Source of the DNA: Desulfobulbaceae bacterium
Lineage (GTDB): Bacteria; Desulfobacterota; Desulfobulbia; Desulfobulbales; Desulfobulbaceae
Direction of reading: 5' to 3'
NCBI GenBank assembly: GCA_015486315.1
Contig: WFRY01000295.1
Span: 1-35,686, forward strand
DNA length: 35,686 bases
Below, piece by piece: positions 1-6,355 of this stretch. The notes below the pieces were generated by a model. That model was not told where the DNA came from. It did not search any database and was given only the letters and a program-made list of their open reading frames with translations. The stretch's first letter is position 1. Each line of letters starts with the position of its first letter. Made by a program: the position numbers and the translations under genes.

Positions 1-1
1 C

Positions 2-70
2 GAACTTGCCGACCTGCGGGCAAGGGTCATGCCCTTTACCCGTTTTGCCGCCGAGGTGCTGCAGGTATAG
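2..70 (+). CDS. C-terminal tail of an unidentified protein (partial)
   Basis: An open frame enters from the left edge and ends at the TAG at 68-70. It encodes 22 residues, beginning ELADLRARVMPF and ending AAEVLQV, which look like an amphipathic C-terminal helix. The GC-rich codon use resembles the housekeeping genes further right rather than the AT-rich toxin pair beside it. The fragment is too short to name a family. It could also be a chance open frame. Confidence 0.4.
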   Translation, partial: ELADLRARVMPFTRFAAEVLQV

Positions 71-139
71 CCTGATCCGGACGCGGCCTATTCCATCCCG
101 GCACCCTGTACGTACATCATAACCGATACAGGATAATTT

Positions 140-565
140 TCAGGCACGGTGTTCATTAAATCGATCTATGAATTCTCTCGGGGACATTATTTCGATGTCT
201 ATATACTTTTTGATTTCTGTTAAATGTTTGTCTCCTGAAACAATTACTTTGCTTTCAAGCTCAACGGCACATTCTATAAATTTATTATCGTCAGGATCCT
301 CTGTTACGACTTTGATCTTCGGGGTGTTCGCAGCAAATACGGAGTTGTACCCCTCGGCAAACAGCTTTGTGAGTCTTATCAATTCCTGCTTGTCTTTTAA
401 ACCAAGTCGATTAAGCACCTCAATATACTCTTCAACTATACTTTGCGACAGACAAAGTATTATTTTGTCGTTTTTCCATAAATCAATTATTTTTCTTGGG
501 ACACCCCCAAAAAACGATGATATGAAAACGTTTGTATCGATTACCACCCTAAGGTTATCCGGCAT
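140..565 (-). CDS. PIN-domain toxin of a type II toxin-antitoxin pair
   Basis: This 141-residue protein matches the PIN-family putative toxins of the COG1569 type, which are metal-dependent ribonucleases. The acidic residues expected for the active site are visible: D10 in VVIDTN, E45/E46 in IVEEY, D90/D92/D93 in TEDPDDNKF and D112 in VSGDKHL. Length is normal for the family. The start at 565 overlaps the last 11 bases of the upstream antitoxin gene, so translation is probably coupled. Base composition is clearly AT-richer than the surrounding genes, which fits horizontal acquisition. RNA target and activity cannot be told from the sequence. Confidence 0.85.
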   Translation of the reverse strand: MPDNLRVVIDTNVFISSFFGGVPRKIIDLWKNDKIILCLSQSIVEEYIEVLNRLGLKDKQELIRLTKLFAEGYNSVFAANTPKIKVVTEDPDDNKFIECAVELESKVIVSGDKHLTEIKKYIDIEIMSPREFIDRFNEHRA

Positions 566-806
566 TGCTTAACCTTGTTTGTTTAATCACATTCTCAATC
601 TCTGACTCAGAAATATTATTCTTTGATAAATCCATGCCTATCTTATCCCACAGACTATCAATATAGGCCCCCATGTCTCGTTCTTTTGTATATTTTTCTA
701 ATAACTCTCGAACCAACTCGCTTAAATTCTTGCCTTCCGATTGAGCTAACCTGCTGACTTTATCCTTCAGGCTTGCCTCGATCCTGATAATCATTTGAGT
801 TGCCAT
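555..806 (-). CDS. Ribbon-helix-helix antitoxin
   Basis: This 83-residue protein has an N-terminal ribbon-helix-helix pattern: a basic beta strand (MIIRIEASLKDKVSRLA) followed by two helices ending around residue 42. It has the length of CopG/RHH antitoxins. It is the first gene of a two-gene leftward operon with the PIN toxin, and its stop overlaps the toxin start. A strong Shine-Dalgarno sequence, AGGAGG, sits seven bases before the ATG. The role is inferred from this pairing: DNA-binding autorepressor through the RHH fold, with the acidic C-terminal half binding and neutralising the PIN protein. Confidence 0.8.
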   Translation of the reverse strand: MATQMIIRIEASLKDKVSRLAQSEGKNLSELVRELLEKYTKERDMGAYIDSLWDKIGMDLSKNNISESEIENVIKQTRLSNAG

Positions 807-825
807 AACTCACCTCCTGACATTT

Positions 826-880
826 GGCTCGTAAATATATCTTGTTATTATATGTTATATCCAACAAGAGCCGATGTCAA
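826..880 (-). promoter_or_regulatory. Probable promoter/operator of the RHH-PIN operon
   Basis: Read leftward, a TTGACA-like -35 hexamer lies at 875-880, followed by AT-rich sequence with TATAAC and TATAAT candidates. None has ideal spacing (about 15 or 22 bases). Inverted repeats TCTTGTT (840-846) and AACAAGA (863-869), plus the outer GGCTC/GAGCC at 826-830 and 868-872, could be the RHH operator. The assignment rests on position and symmetry only. The stretch also overlaps the start of the yafQ-like remnant on the other strand. Confidence 0.4.
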
Positions 881-1113
881 TGACAAAAAAGACATGAAAA
901 CAAGGAGAAAATCCGGCAAAATTAAAACAGATCTTACAGCATTGGGCTGTACCTGAACCTCTCCCTGCCCAATACAAAGACCACAAACTGAAAGGTGAGC
1001 GGCGGGATTACCAGGAATGTCATCTTGAGCCGGACCGGCCTCTCGTAAATTCTTTCACAGATTCTGAACTGAGGCCTGCCAGGTTTGGAAACCATTCTGA
1101 GCTGTTCGATTAA
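852..1113 (+). pseudogene. Frameshifted YafQ-type mRNA interferase toxin remnant
   Basis: Two frames together resemble YafQ (RelE superfamily, about 92 residues). Frame one starts at the ATG at 852 and gives the basic stretch DKKDMKTRRKSGK. Near 916-919 the homology moves to a second frame, which runs from KLKQIL through LPAQYKDHKLKG and ECHLEPD to GNHSELFD and the TAA at 1111-1113. Compared with E. coli YafQ, the equivalents of H50, H63, D67, H87 and F91 are present. The residue after that Asp, W68 in E. coli, is Arg here. The second frame has no ATG, GTG or TTG of its own before the conserved part. No partner antitoxin of the DinJ type lies upstream on this strand. I call it a dead gene; a sequencing error at 916 is the alternative. 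Confidence 0.7.
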
Positions 1114-1156
1114 TCGTGTAAACGAACCGGACCAGAAACGCTCCAATACCAACAAG

Positions 1157-1178
1157 GTAAGGGTGCGCCGTGCCCACC
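1157..1178 (+). repeat. REP-like half element, copy 1
   Basis: This stretch (GTAAGGGTGCGCC followed by GTGCCCACC) is a diverged single arm of the palindromic repeat that recurs at 1477-1543 and 1808-1863. It ends 32 bases before the proposed RAYT start. No opposing arm is visible next to it. REP sequences flanking a RAYT gene are the known substrate arrangement for this transposase family. Confidence 0.65.
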
Positions 1179-1210
1179 TTGACAATACGCAAGCAAATCC
1201 AAATCAAACC

Positions 1211-1789
1211 ATGCCGCATTATCGCAGAGCCCGTCAAAAAAACGGACGATGTTTCTTTACGGTTGTTACCGGCAATCGAAACCCTGTTCTTGTCCATGAA
1301 CCGATCCGTCAAGCCCTGCGTGAGGCAATTTATCAGGTGCGGGAAATCTTTCCCTTTACCATCGACGCCTGGGTTTTGCTGCCGGAAGACGATACGGATT
1401 ATGGCAAACGCTGGTCAATCATCAAACGCTTGGTAAGCCAAACCGTTGCTGGTATCACACCACCACAGAATTTTCCGGTGCGCACGGCGCACCCTACGCA
1501 GGAACTCCCCCAAACCGACAACGTAGGGTGCGCCGTGCGCACCATTTCACAACAAAAAAGGAGAGAATCCGGTTTCTGGCAGCGTCGTTTCCGGGAGCAC
1601 CTGATCCGTGACCACAACGACCTGCGCCGCCATCTTGATTACATCCATTTCAATCCGGTCAAACACGGATTCGTCGACAGAGTGGCCGACTGGCCCTATT
1701 CCACCTTTCACCGATATGTGCAGGAGGGGATGTACCCCATGGAATGGGTCGGAAACACCAAGGACGACAAAGGTACATTCGGGGAATAA
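1211..1789 (+). CDS. REP-associated tyrosine transposase (RAYT), HUH motif deleted
   Basis: This is a 192-residue RAYT/IS200-like Y1 transposase. It begins MPHYRRARQKNG, the family's usual start, so I prefer the ATG at 1211 to an upstream in-frame ATG at 1085. The C-terminal signature is intact: GFWQRRFREHLIRD, then HLDYIHFNPVKHGFV with the candidate catalytic Tyr, then WPYSTFHRYV. The catalytic DHLHCIW-like segment that should follow AWVLLP is absent, and the chain goes straight to EDDTDYGKRW. A ten-residue loss between two CTGCCG repeats would explain this exactly; one copy remains at 1379-1384. A REP pair is also read through as coding sequence at about residues 90-111. The protein is therefore probably unable to nick DNA. 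REP copies flank it on both sides. Confidence 0.85.
   Translation: MPHYRRARQKNGRCFFTVVTGNRNPVLVHEPIRQALREAIYQVREIFPFTIDAWVLLPEDDTDYGKRWSIIKRLVSQTVAGITPPQNFPVRTAHPTQELPQTDNVGCAVRTISQQKRRESGFWQRRFREHLIRDHNDLRRHLDYIHFNPVKHGFVDRVADWPYSTFHRYVQEGMYPMEWVGNTKDDKGTFGE
1477..1543 (+). repeat. REP-like inverted pair inside the RAYT gene
   Basis: Perfect 22-base inverted arms lie at 1477-1498 (starting GGTGCGCACGGCGCACC) and 1522-1543 (starting CGTAGGGTGCGCC), separated by 23 bases. The element lies in frame inside the RAYT coding sequence and is translated as VRTAHPT and VGCAVRT around a linker. It sits between the catalytic half and the conserved GFWQRRF segment, a region that varies in the family. 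The stem should be very stable in the mRNA. Confidence 0.85.
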
Positions 1790-1807
1790 GAGGTTACGGA
1801 CACCCTT

Positions 1808-1863
1808 GGTGCGCACGGCGTACCCTACGCAATTCCACCAATGTAGGGTGCGCCGTGCGCACC
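1808..1863 (+). repeat. REP-like inverted pair downstream of the RAYT gene
   Basis: Arms of 21 bases at 1808-1828 and 1843-1863 pair with one G-T wobble around a 14-base loop. The core (GTAGGGTGCGCCGTGCGCACC without its last base as the longest shared block) is nearly identical to the copy inside the RAYT gene. It begins 19 bases after the RAYT stop codon. The rest of the 1790-2175 gap holds a second kind of palindrome and no gene I can support. Confidence 0.8.
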
Positions 1864-2022
1864 GATCTGCCCTGCCCCTTTTCCCGGCCCCTACCTGCAG
1901 TATTGTCTCTTTCCGACAAAACGGGTATTATTTTCTGATGTCGGACATGGTAAAAACTGATTCCCGTTCAATCTATTTACCCGGATTATCAATAGATTGT
2001 GATCAAATCGACAATTTATAAT

Positions 2023-2092
2023 CCCCGTAGGAGCCCGCCCCTGCGGGCGATGATCATCCTGCAATCGCCCGCAGGGGCGGGCTCCTACGGGG
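2023..2092 (+). repeat. Perfect 29-bp palindrome of a second repeat type
   Basis: Arms at 2023-2051 (CCCCGTAGGAGCCCGCCCCT at the outer end) and 2064-2092 are perfectly complementary over 29 bases, with a 12-base loop. The sequence differs from the RAYT-flanking REP family but resembles the GTAGGAGC...GGGCGA hairpins scattered through many proteobacterial genomes. No T-tract follows on either strand, so it is not a typical intrinsic terminator. It lies 83 bases upstream of the next gene. Confidence 0.8.
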
Positions 2093-2175
2093 CAACGCTG
2101 TGCGTTGTCCAAAGATGATTTGTTTTCCGCATCGATTTACGATGTCTGGATGGGCAATACTTCAAGAGGTTCTGC

Positions 2176-5100
2176 ATGCAATTAATGAGTCTATCTTTCC
2201 TGTTCTTTTTTTCCCTGTTCAGCTCACTTGCCCTGCCCGGATACCTGTATGCCGGGACCGACCTGCCCAGGCAGGATATCAATATCTCCTTTGATCCGGC
2301 TCAGGCCAAGATGACAGGTCATTCGGTCGTTACTGTGCCGCCTGACACGCCGCTGCAGCTTTACCTGGACAAGCTGGAAAACGTTACTGTCCTGAGCAGA
2401 CAGGATGACAGCCGGAGAAAGCTTCAGGCGGATGACAAAAACATCCTTACCCTGCCTGCCCAGGCTGCAGAACAGACAGTTGAACTGTCCTGGCAGCTCA
2501 CAACCACCACCGGTGGCCATAGCCTGGGTAATCTTATCAGCCCGGACGGCATCACCCTGACCGGTTTCTGGCACCCGGTCAGCGACGGCGACATGCTCTA
2601 CTCGCTGACGGCAGTACTGCCTGAAGGGTTCAGCGGTGTGAGCGAGGGGGAGAAACTCTCTCTTGCTGCACAGAAAGGCAAACGCGTACTCAAGGCGAGC
2701 AGCAGTCAGCCCCTGCAGTCCATCAACTTTGCGGCCGGGCCCTACAGGGTTTCATCCCTCAGGGTCGGCAAAACGAGCGTTTTCACCTATTTTTTCAAGG
2801 AAGATGCAGGATTATCTGCAGGGTATCTGAACAAGGCGGCAGAGTATATCAGGCACTATGAGAAACTGATCGGTCCTTTCCCCTACCCGCGCTACTCCAT
2901 TGTGGAAAACAGGCTACCCACCGGCTACGGTATGCCTACTTTTACCCTGCTCGGTCAGGCCGTTGTCCGGCTGCCCTTTATCAAGGACACCTCGCTTGGT
3001 CACGAAATTCTTCACTCCTGGTTCGGCAATGCGGTCAGGACGGATTCCACCGGCAACTGGTGCGAGGGATTGACCACCTATCTTGCCGACCAGTGGTATG
3101 CAGCAGACCGTGGAGAGGGGAGCAGGTATCGCAAAGATCAGCTCATGCGTTATGCATCCTACGTCCACAGCAACAACATCACCGCCCTGATCGACTTTCA
3201 GCATGGCGGAGATTCCCAGCCCATGGCCAGAAAAATGCGGGCCATAGGGTATGATAAAGGGAGCATGTTTTTTCACATGCTGCGCCGGGAAATCGGTGAT
3301 GGTGCTTTTTTCAAAGCACTCAAAAAGCTGAGCACAGATTTCAGGTATAAAAAAATCGGCTGGACTGATCTTGAACTCCTTTTTTCCAGCAGTGCAGACC
3401 GTAATCTTTCCCCGTTCTTCGGCCAGTGGCTGCTGCGCAATGACATTCCGAACCTGTCAGTTACTGAGGCTGTAATTGAACAAAAAAACGGCCAAAGCCA
3501 ACTCTCATTCCACCTGGTCCAGGATAATGTTGCTCCCTACCGTCTGCAGGTGCCGGTTGTGGTGAAAACCCTGCAGGGGGAGACCAGGGAAATTGTTCCT
3601 GTCGACAGTCCGGATCAGCAGGTTACCGTTACGACAGACAATCTGCCCACCCAGCTGCTCATTGATCCGGAATATGACCTCATGCGCGGTCTGCAGGAGG
3701 ATGAACACTCTCCAACCTGGACACAGTTCATGGGGGCTGATCAAAAAACCGTTGTCCTGCCGCCTACAGACAAGCTGGAACGTTATCTGCCGCTGGTGGC
3801 CGGCCTGGAACGGATGGGCTGCACTCTAATAACAGCAGAAGAGCTTAAAAACAGCACCTTAGACCAGGGCAGTTTTCTCTTTCTTGGCAGCTCCGCCCAC
3901 ACCAGGGGACTTTTCGGCAAATTTGAGCATCCAGAGCGGGGTTTTGCCCTGGATGTACGAAAAAATCCCCTTAACCCGGAACAGGTTATGGTACTGGTGT
4001 TTTCAAGTTCCACCGAAGAGACCTCACGGGTTGTCCGCAAACTCAGCCATTACGGGAAATACTCCTTTCTCCGCTTCAGCGGCGGCCGAGTCAGCCAAAA
4101 AGAGACAACATCCTCTGCAGATGGCATTCAGCGGCACCTGCTTGCCCCGCCGGATGGTATTCCGGTACAGCGGGTTAAGGACTTTTCCGCAATCATTGAC
4201 GATATTTCCCCAAGTGATGTTGTCTATATTGGTGAAATGCACACCGACTTCGGCTCACACCTTCTCCAGCTGCAGATTATCCAGGTCCTGTATGAAAAAA
4301 ATCCCAATCTGGCCATCGGTATGGAGATGTTTCCCCGTACGTCCCAGCAGGCCCTGGACAACTACATTAACGGAACCATCACCGATGAAAAAGATTTCCT
4401 CAAACAGTCCAACTATTTCAAGGTATGGGGATACGACTATCGAATGTACAGGGACATCATCGGATATGCTGAAAAAAACCGCATTCCCCTGGTCGGGCTC
4501 AACCTGGACAAAGAGATAGTCAGCACCGTGTTCAGCAAAGGCAGCACCGATGAACTGAGTAAAGAGCAGATTGCCCGGGTGGCAGCGGAGCGTGATCTTG
4601 ACCTGCCCGGTTATCGAAAACGGCTGACCACTGTCCATGCCTTGCATGACAATGCGCCGCACGGTTCAAATTTCAACGGTTTTCTCCAGGCCCAGTCTAT
4701 GTGGGATGAAACAATGGCCGAATCCATTGTCAACTACCTGCAGGCACATCCGGACAAACAGATGGTTGTCATTGCCGGTACCGGACATGTTTACAAAGAC
4801 AGTGCCATACCGCCCAGAGTCAGCCGCAGGATGAAGGTCAGCCAGTCCGTCCTTATTGCAGACAACGGCATGGACCGGGGAATGGAAGAGGGGAAAAAAC
4901 TCGATTACCTGATGTTTGCGAAATCTATCGACCTGTCACCGGCGGGTAAAATAGGGGTCATGCTTGAGGAGATAAAAAAGACAGACGACACCCCCGCCCA
5001 CCTTAAAATTATTCAAATAAGCCCCCACGGCAAGGGGAAGGAAGCCGGTCTCAAGGACAATGATATCATTGAAGCGGTTGATGACTATCCGGTCGTCACA

Positions 5101-5259
5101 ATAGGGGATCTCAAGGCAGGACTGCTGGACAGGGAGCCCGGGGATTCAGTGGTCCTCAAAATTGCGCGAGGGGATAAAACTCTGGACATTGAGGTAGAGC
5201 TTTCCAACATGGAGATGTCATCCATGATGATGCCGCCTGGACATCCAGAGAAAAAATAA
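2176..5259 (+). CDS. Secreted M1 peptidase-like / ChaN-like / PDZ fusion protein
   Basis: This 1027-residue protein starts with a hydrophobic signal segment (residues 1-26, ending near YAG). An M1 aminopeptidase-like region follows, with zinc motif HEILH at 276-280 and a third ligand candidate at E297 in NWCEGLTTY. The spacing between H280 and E297 is 16 residues, against 18 in classical M1 enzymes. The exopeptidase GAMEN motif is replaced by GYGMPT, so aminopeptidase activity is uncertain. Residues about 676-890 form a ChaN-like domain (PF04187, haem-binding lipoprotein family), with GEMHTD at 686-691 and GTGHVY at 868-873. A PDZ domain closes the chain at about 940-1015. An AAGAGG Shine-Dalgarno sequence supports the ATG at 2176, but the signal has no positive residue before its hydrophobic core. 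It is probably periplasmic or envelope-bound, and the substrate is unknown. Confidence 0.85.
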   Translation: MQLMSLSFLFFFSLFSSLALPGYLYAGTDLPRQDINISFDPAQAKMTGHSVVTVPPDTPLQLYLDKLENVTVLSRQDDSRRKLQADDKNILTLPAQAAEQTVELSWQLTTTTGGHSLGNLISPDGITLTGFWHPVSDGDMLYSLTAVLPEGFSGVSEGEKLSLAAQKGKRVLKASSSQPLQSINFAAGPYRVSSLRVGKTSVFTYFFKEDAGLSAGYLNKAAEYIRHYEKLIGPFPYPRYSIVENRLPTGYGMPTFTLLGQAVVRLPFIKDTSLGHEILHSWFGNAVRTDSTGNWCEGLTTYLADQWYAADRGEGSRYRKDQLMRYASYVHSNNITALIDFQHGGDSQPMARKMRAIGYDKGSMFFHMLRREIGDGAFFKALKKLSTDFRYKKIGWTDLELLFSSSADRNLSPFFGQWLLRNDIPNLSVTEAVIEQKNGQSQLSFHLVQDNVAPYRLQVPVVVKTLQGETREIVPVDSPDQQVTVTTDNLPTQLLIDPEYDLMRGLQEDEHSPTWTQFMGADQKTVVLPPTDKLERYLPLVAGLERMGCTLITAEELKNSTLDQGSFLFLGSSAHTRGLFGKFEHPERGFALDVRKNPLNPEQVMVLVFSSSTEETSRVVRKLSHYGKYSFLRFSGGRVSQKETTSSADGIQRHLLAPPDGIPVQRVKDFSAIIDDISPSDVVYIGEMHTDFGSHLLQLQIIQVLYEKNPNLAIGMEMFPRTSQQALDNYINGTITDEKDFLKQSNYFKVWGYDYRMYRDIIGYAEKNRIPLVGLNLDKEIVSTVFSKGSTDELSKEQIARVAAERDLDLPGYRKRLTTVHALHDNAPHGSNFNGFLQAQSMWDETMAESIVNYLQAHPDKQMVVIAGTGHVYKDSAIPPRVSRRMKVSQSVLIADNGMDRGMEEGKKLDYLMFAKSIDLSPAGKIGVMLEEIKKTDDTPAHLKIIQISPHGKGKEAGLKDNDIIEAVDDYPVVTIGDLKAGLLDREPGDSVVLKIARGDKTLDIEVELSNMEMSSMMMPPGHPEKK

Positions 5260-5280
5260 TGGCTTATCCGGAGGCATCAT

Positions 5281-5462
5281 CAGTTACGCAGCATCGTAAC
5301 TACTCTTGGGGCAAACGACTTAGTTTTCCTGACCTCTGTCATTGTAACTGCTTACAGGGTGCCGGAGATTTTCGCAAGCAGCCTGGTGTAGCGTATTTGG
5401 TCATACGTAAGCCAGGCTGGTCGTGGAAAGATTCGGTATCCTGTGAGCAGTTACGCAGCATC
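5281..5462 (+). repeat. Palindromic intergenic element with 15-base direct repeats
   Basis: The 15-mer CAGTTACGCAGCATC occurs at 5281-5295 and again at 5448-5462. Between them lies a 111-nt imperfect palindrome (5344-5454) centred near 5399. Its paired segments are GTAACTGC/GCAGTTAC at the ends, GCCTGG/CCAGGC at 5381-5386 and 5412-5417, and CGTAT/ATACG around the loop. The right copy of the 15-mer supplies the last codons and the stop of folP. The size, the symmetry and the flanking repeats suggest a MITE-like element. It fills the 191-base gap between the fusion protein gene and folP. Confidence 0.65.
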
Positions 5463-6257
5463 TTGTGGTAAGGCCTCCACCAACCTGACAGCTGCAGCCG
5501 TTTTGGCGACATCATGCACCCGCAGGATATCTGCACCCTGCTGGGTGCAAAGGGCAGATACAATCGCGGTTGGGCAGTCCCGTTCCTGCACGGGAAGCTG
5601 GAGCAGTGTATCAAAAAATGATTTTCTGGAATGACCGATCAGGACCGGATAACCGAGCTGTTTAACCGCTTTAATATTGCGTAAAATTGTCAGGTTATGT
5701 TCCAGGGTCTTACCAAATCCTATGCCGGGGTCAACTATTATCCGGCTTTTATCTACTCCCCGGGACACCATCCATTCTGTGCGCATAATAAAAAAATCAC
5801 ATATCTCTGCAACTACATCCTCATACTGTGGCTTCAGCTGCATATCTCCCGGCGTCCCCTGCATGTGCATGATAATGACCGGATCTACAGACGCCCGCAC
5901 CACTTCGATCATTTCCAGATCATAGCGCAGGGCCGAGATATCATTGACCATGGTAGCTCCGGCAGCGAGTGCGGCCCGGGCAACGGAGGCCTTGGTCGTA
6001 TCAATTGATATCGGTATGGTGGATGAAATCTTACCAATGGCCTCAATGGCCGGAAGAACCCGGGCCAACTCTTCCTTTGCCGGGACAGGTTCGGCAAAAG
6101 GCCGGGTAGACTCCCCCCCTACATCAATAATATCTGCGCCATCAGCAATCATCTGCTCCACCTGGCGGGTAACAGCCTCATGGCTGGTAAAATTACCTCC
6201 GTCGGAAAACGAATCCGGGGTTACATTAAGAATCCCCATAATCCGTGGCTTCTTCAT
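5451..6257 (-). CDS. folP: Dihydropteroate synthase
   Basis: FolP condenses 6-hydroxymethyl-dihydropterin pyrophosphate with p-aminobenzoate in cytoplasmic folate synthesis and is the sulfonamide target. The 268-residue protein shows all family signatures: MGILNVTPDSFSDGG at the N-terminus, GADIIDVGGESTRP, SIDTTKASVARAAL with the following VNDISAL, MHMQGTP, VDPGIGFGKT and the C-terminal GHSRKSF. Length is normal. It is the last gene of the leftward waaA-carA-carB-ftsH-folP run and has its own GGAGAG Shine-Dalgarno sequence. A terminator lies 20 bases upstream, so it may depend partly on readthrough or on its own promoter. Its final residues (DAA, stop) lie inside a repeated 15-mer. Confidence 0.97.
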   Translation of the reverse strand: MKKPRIMGILNVTPDSFSDGGNFTSHEAVTRQVEQMIADGADIIDVGGESTRPFAEPVPAKEELARVLPAIEAIGKISSTIPISIDTTKASVARAALAAGATMVNDISALRYDLEMIEVVRASVDPVIIMHMQGTPGDMQLKPQYEDVVAEICDFFIMRTEWMVSRGVDKSRIIVDPGIGFGKTLEHNLTILRNIKAVKQLGYPVLIGHSRKSFFDTLLQLPVQERDCPTAIVSALCTQQGADILRVHDVAKTAAAVRLVEALPQDAA

Positions 6258-6277
6258 TTTATCTCTCCGTTCTCCAT

Positions 6278-6306
6278 AAAAAAAGGCACAGGAGTTATCC
6301 TGTGCC
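6278..6306 (-). terminator. Intrinsic terminator between ftsH and folP
   Basis: On the minus strand a perfect 9-bp stem (GGCACAGGA/TCCTGTGCC) with a 4-base loop is followed by seven T residues. It begins about 50 bases past the ftsH stop and ends 20 bases before the folP start. It should end most ftsH transcripts and set folP expression lower. Confidence 0.85.
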
Positions 6307-6355
6307 CATCGTTTATTTCAGTCTGAAAGTCTGCAGCCTGGAATGCTCTTTTCCA

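Noticed and set aside
1085-1210. Upstream extension of the RAYT gene to an earlier ATG
   Set aside because: These 42 codons run through the yafQ remnant end and the first REP half; the family start MPHYRRAR lies at 1211.
934-1312. Two overlapping minus-strand open frames of about 83-85 codons
   Set aside because: They are antisense to the yafQ relic and the RAYT start, show no family pattern and have no Shine-Dalgarno sequence.
5259-5471. 70-codon plus-strand frame after the fusion protein gene
   Set aside because: It overlaps the palindromic repeat element and has no recognisable domain; the same holds for the opposite-strand frame at 5339-5614.
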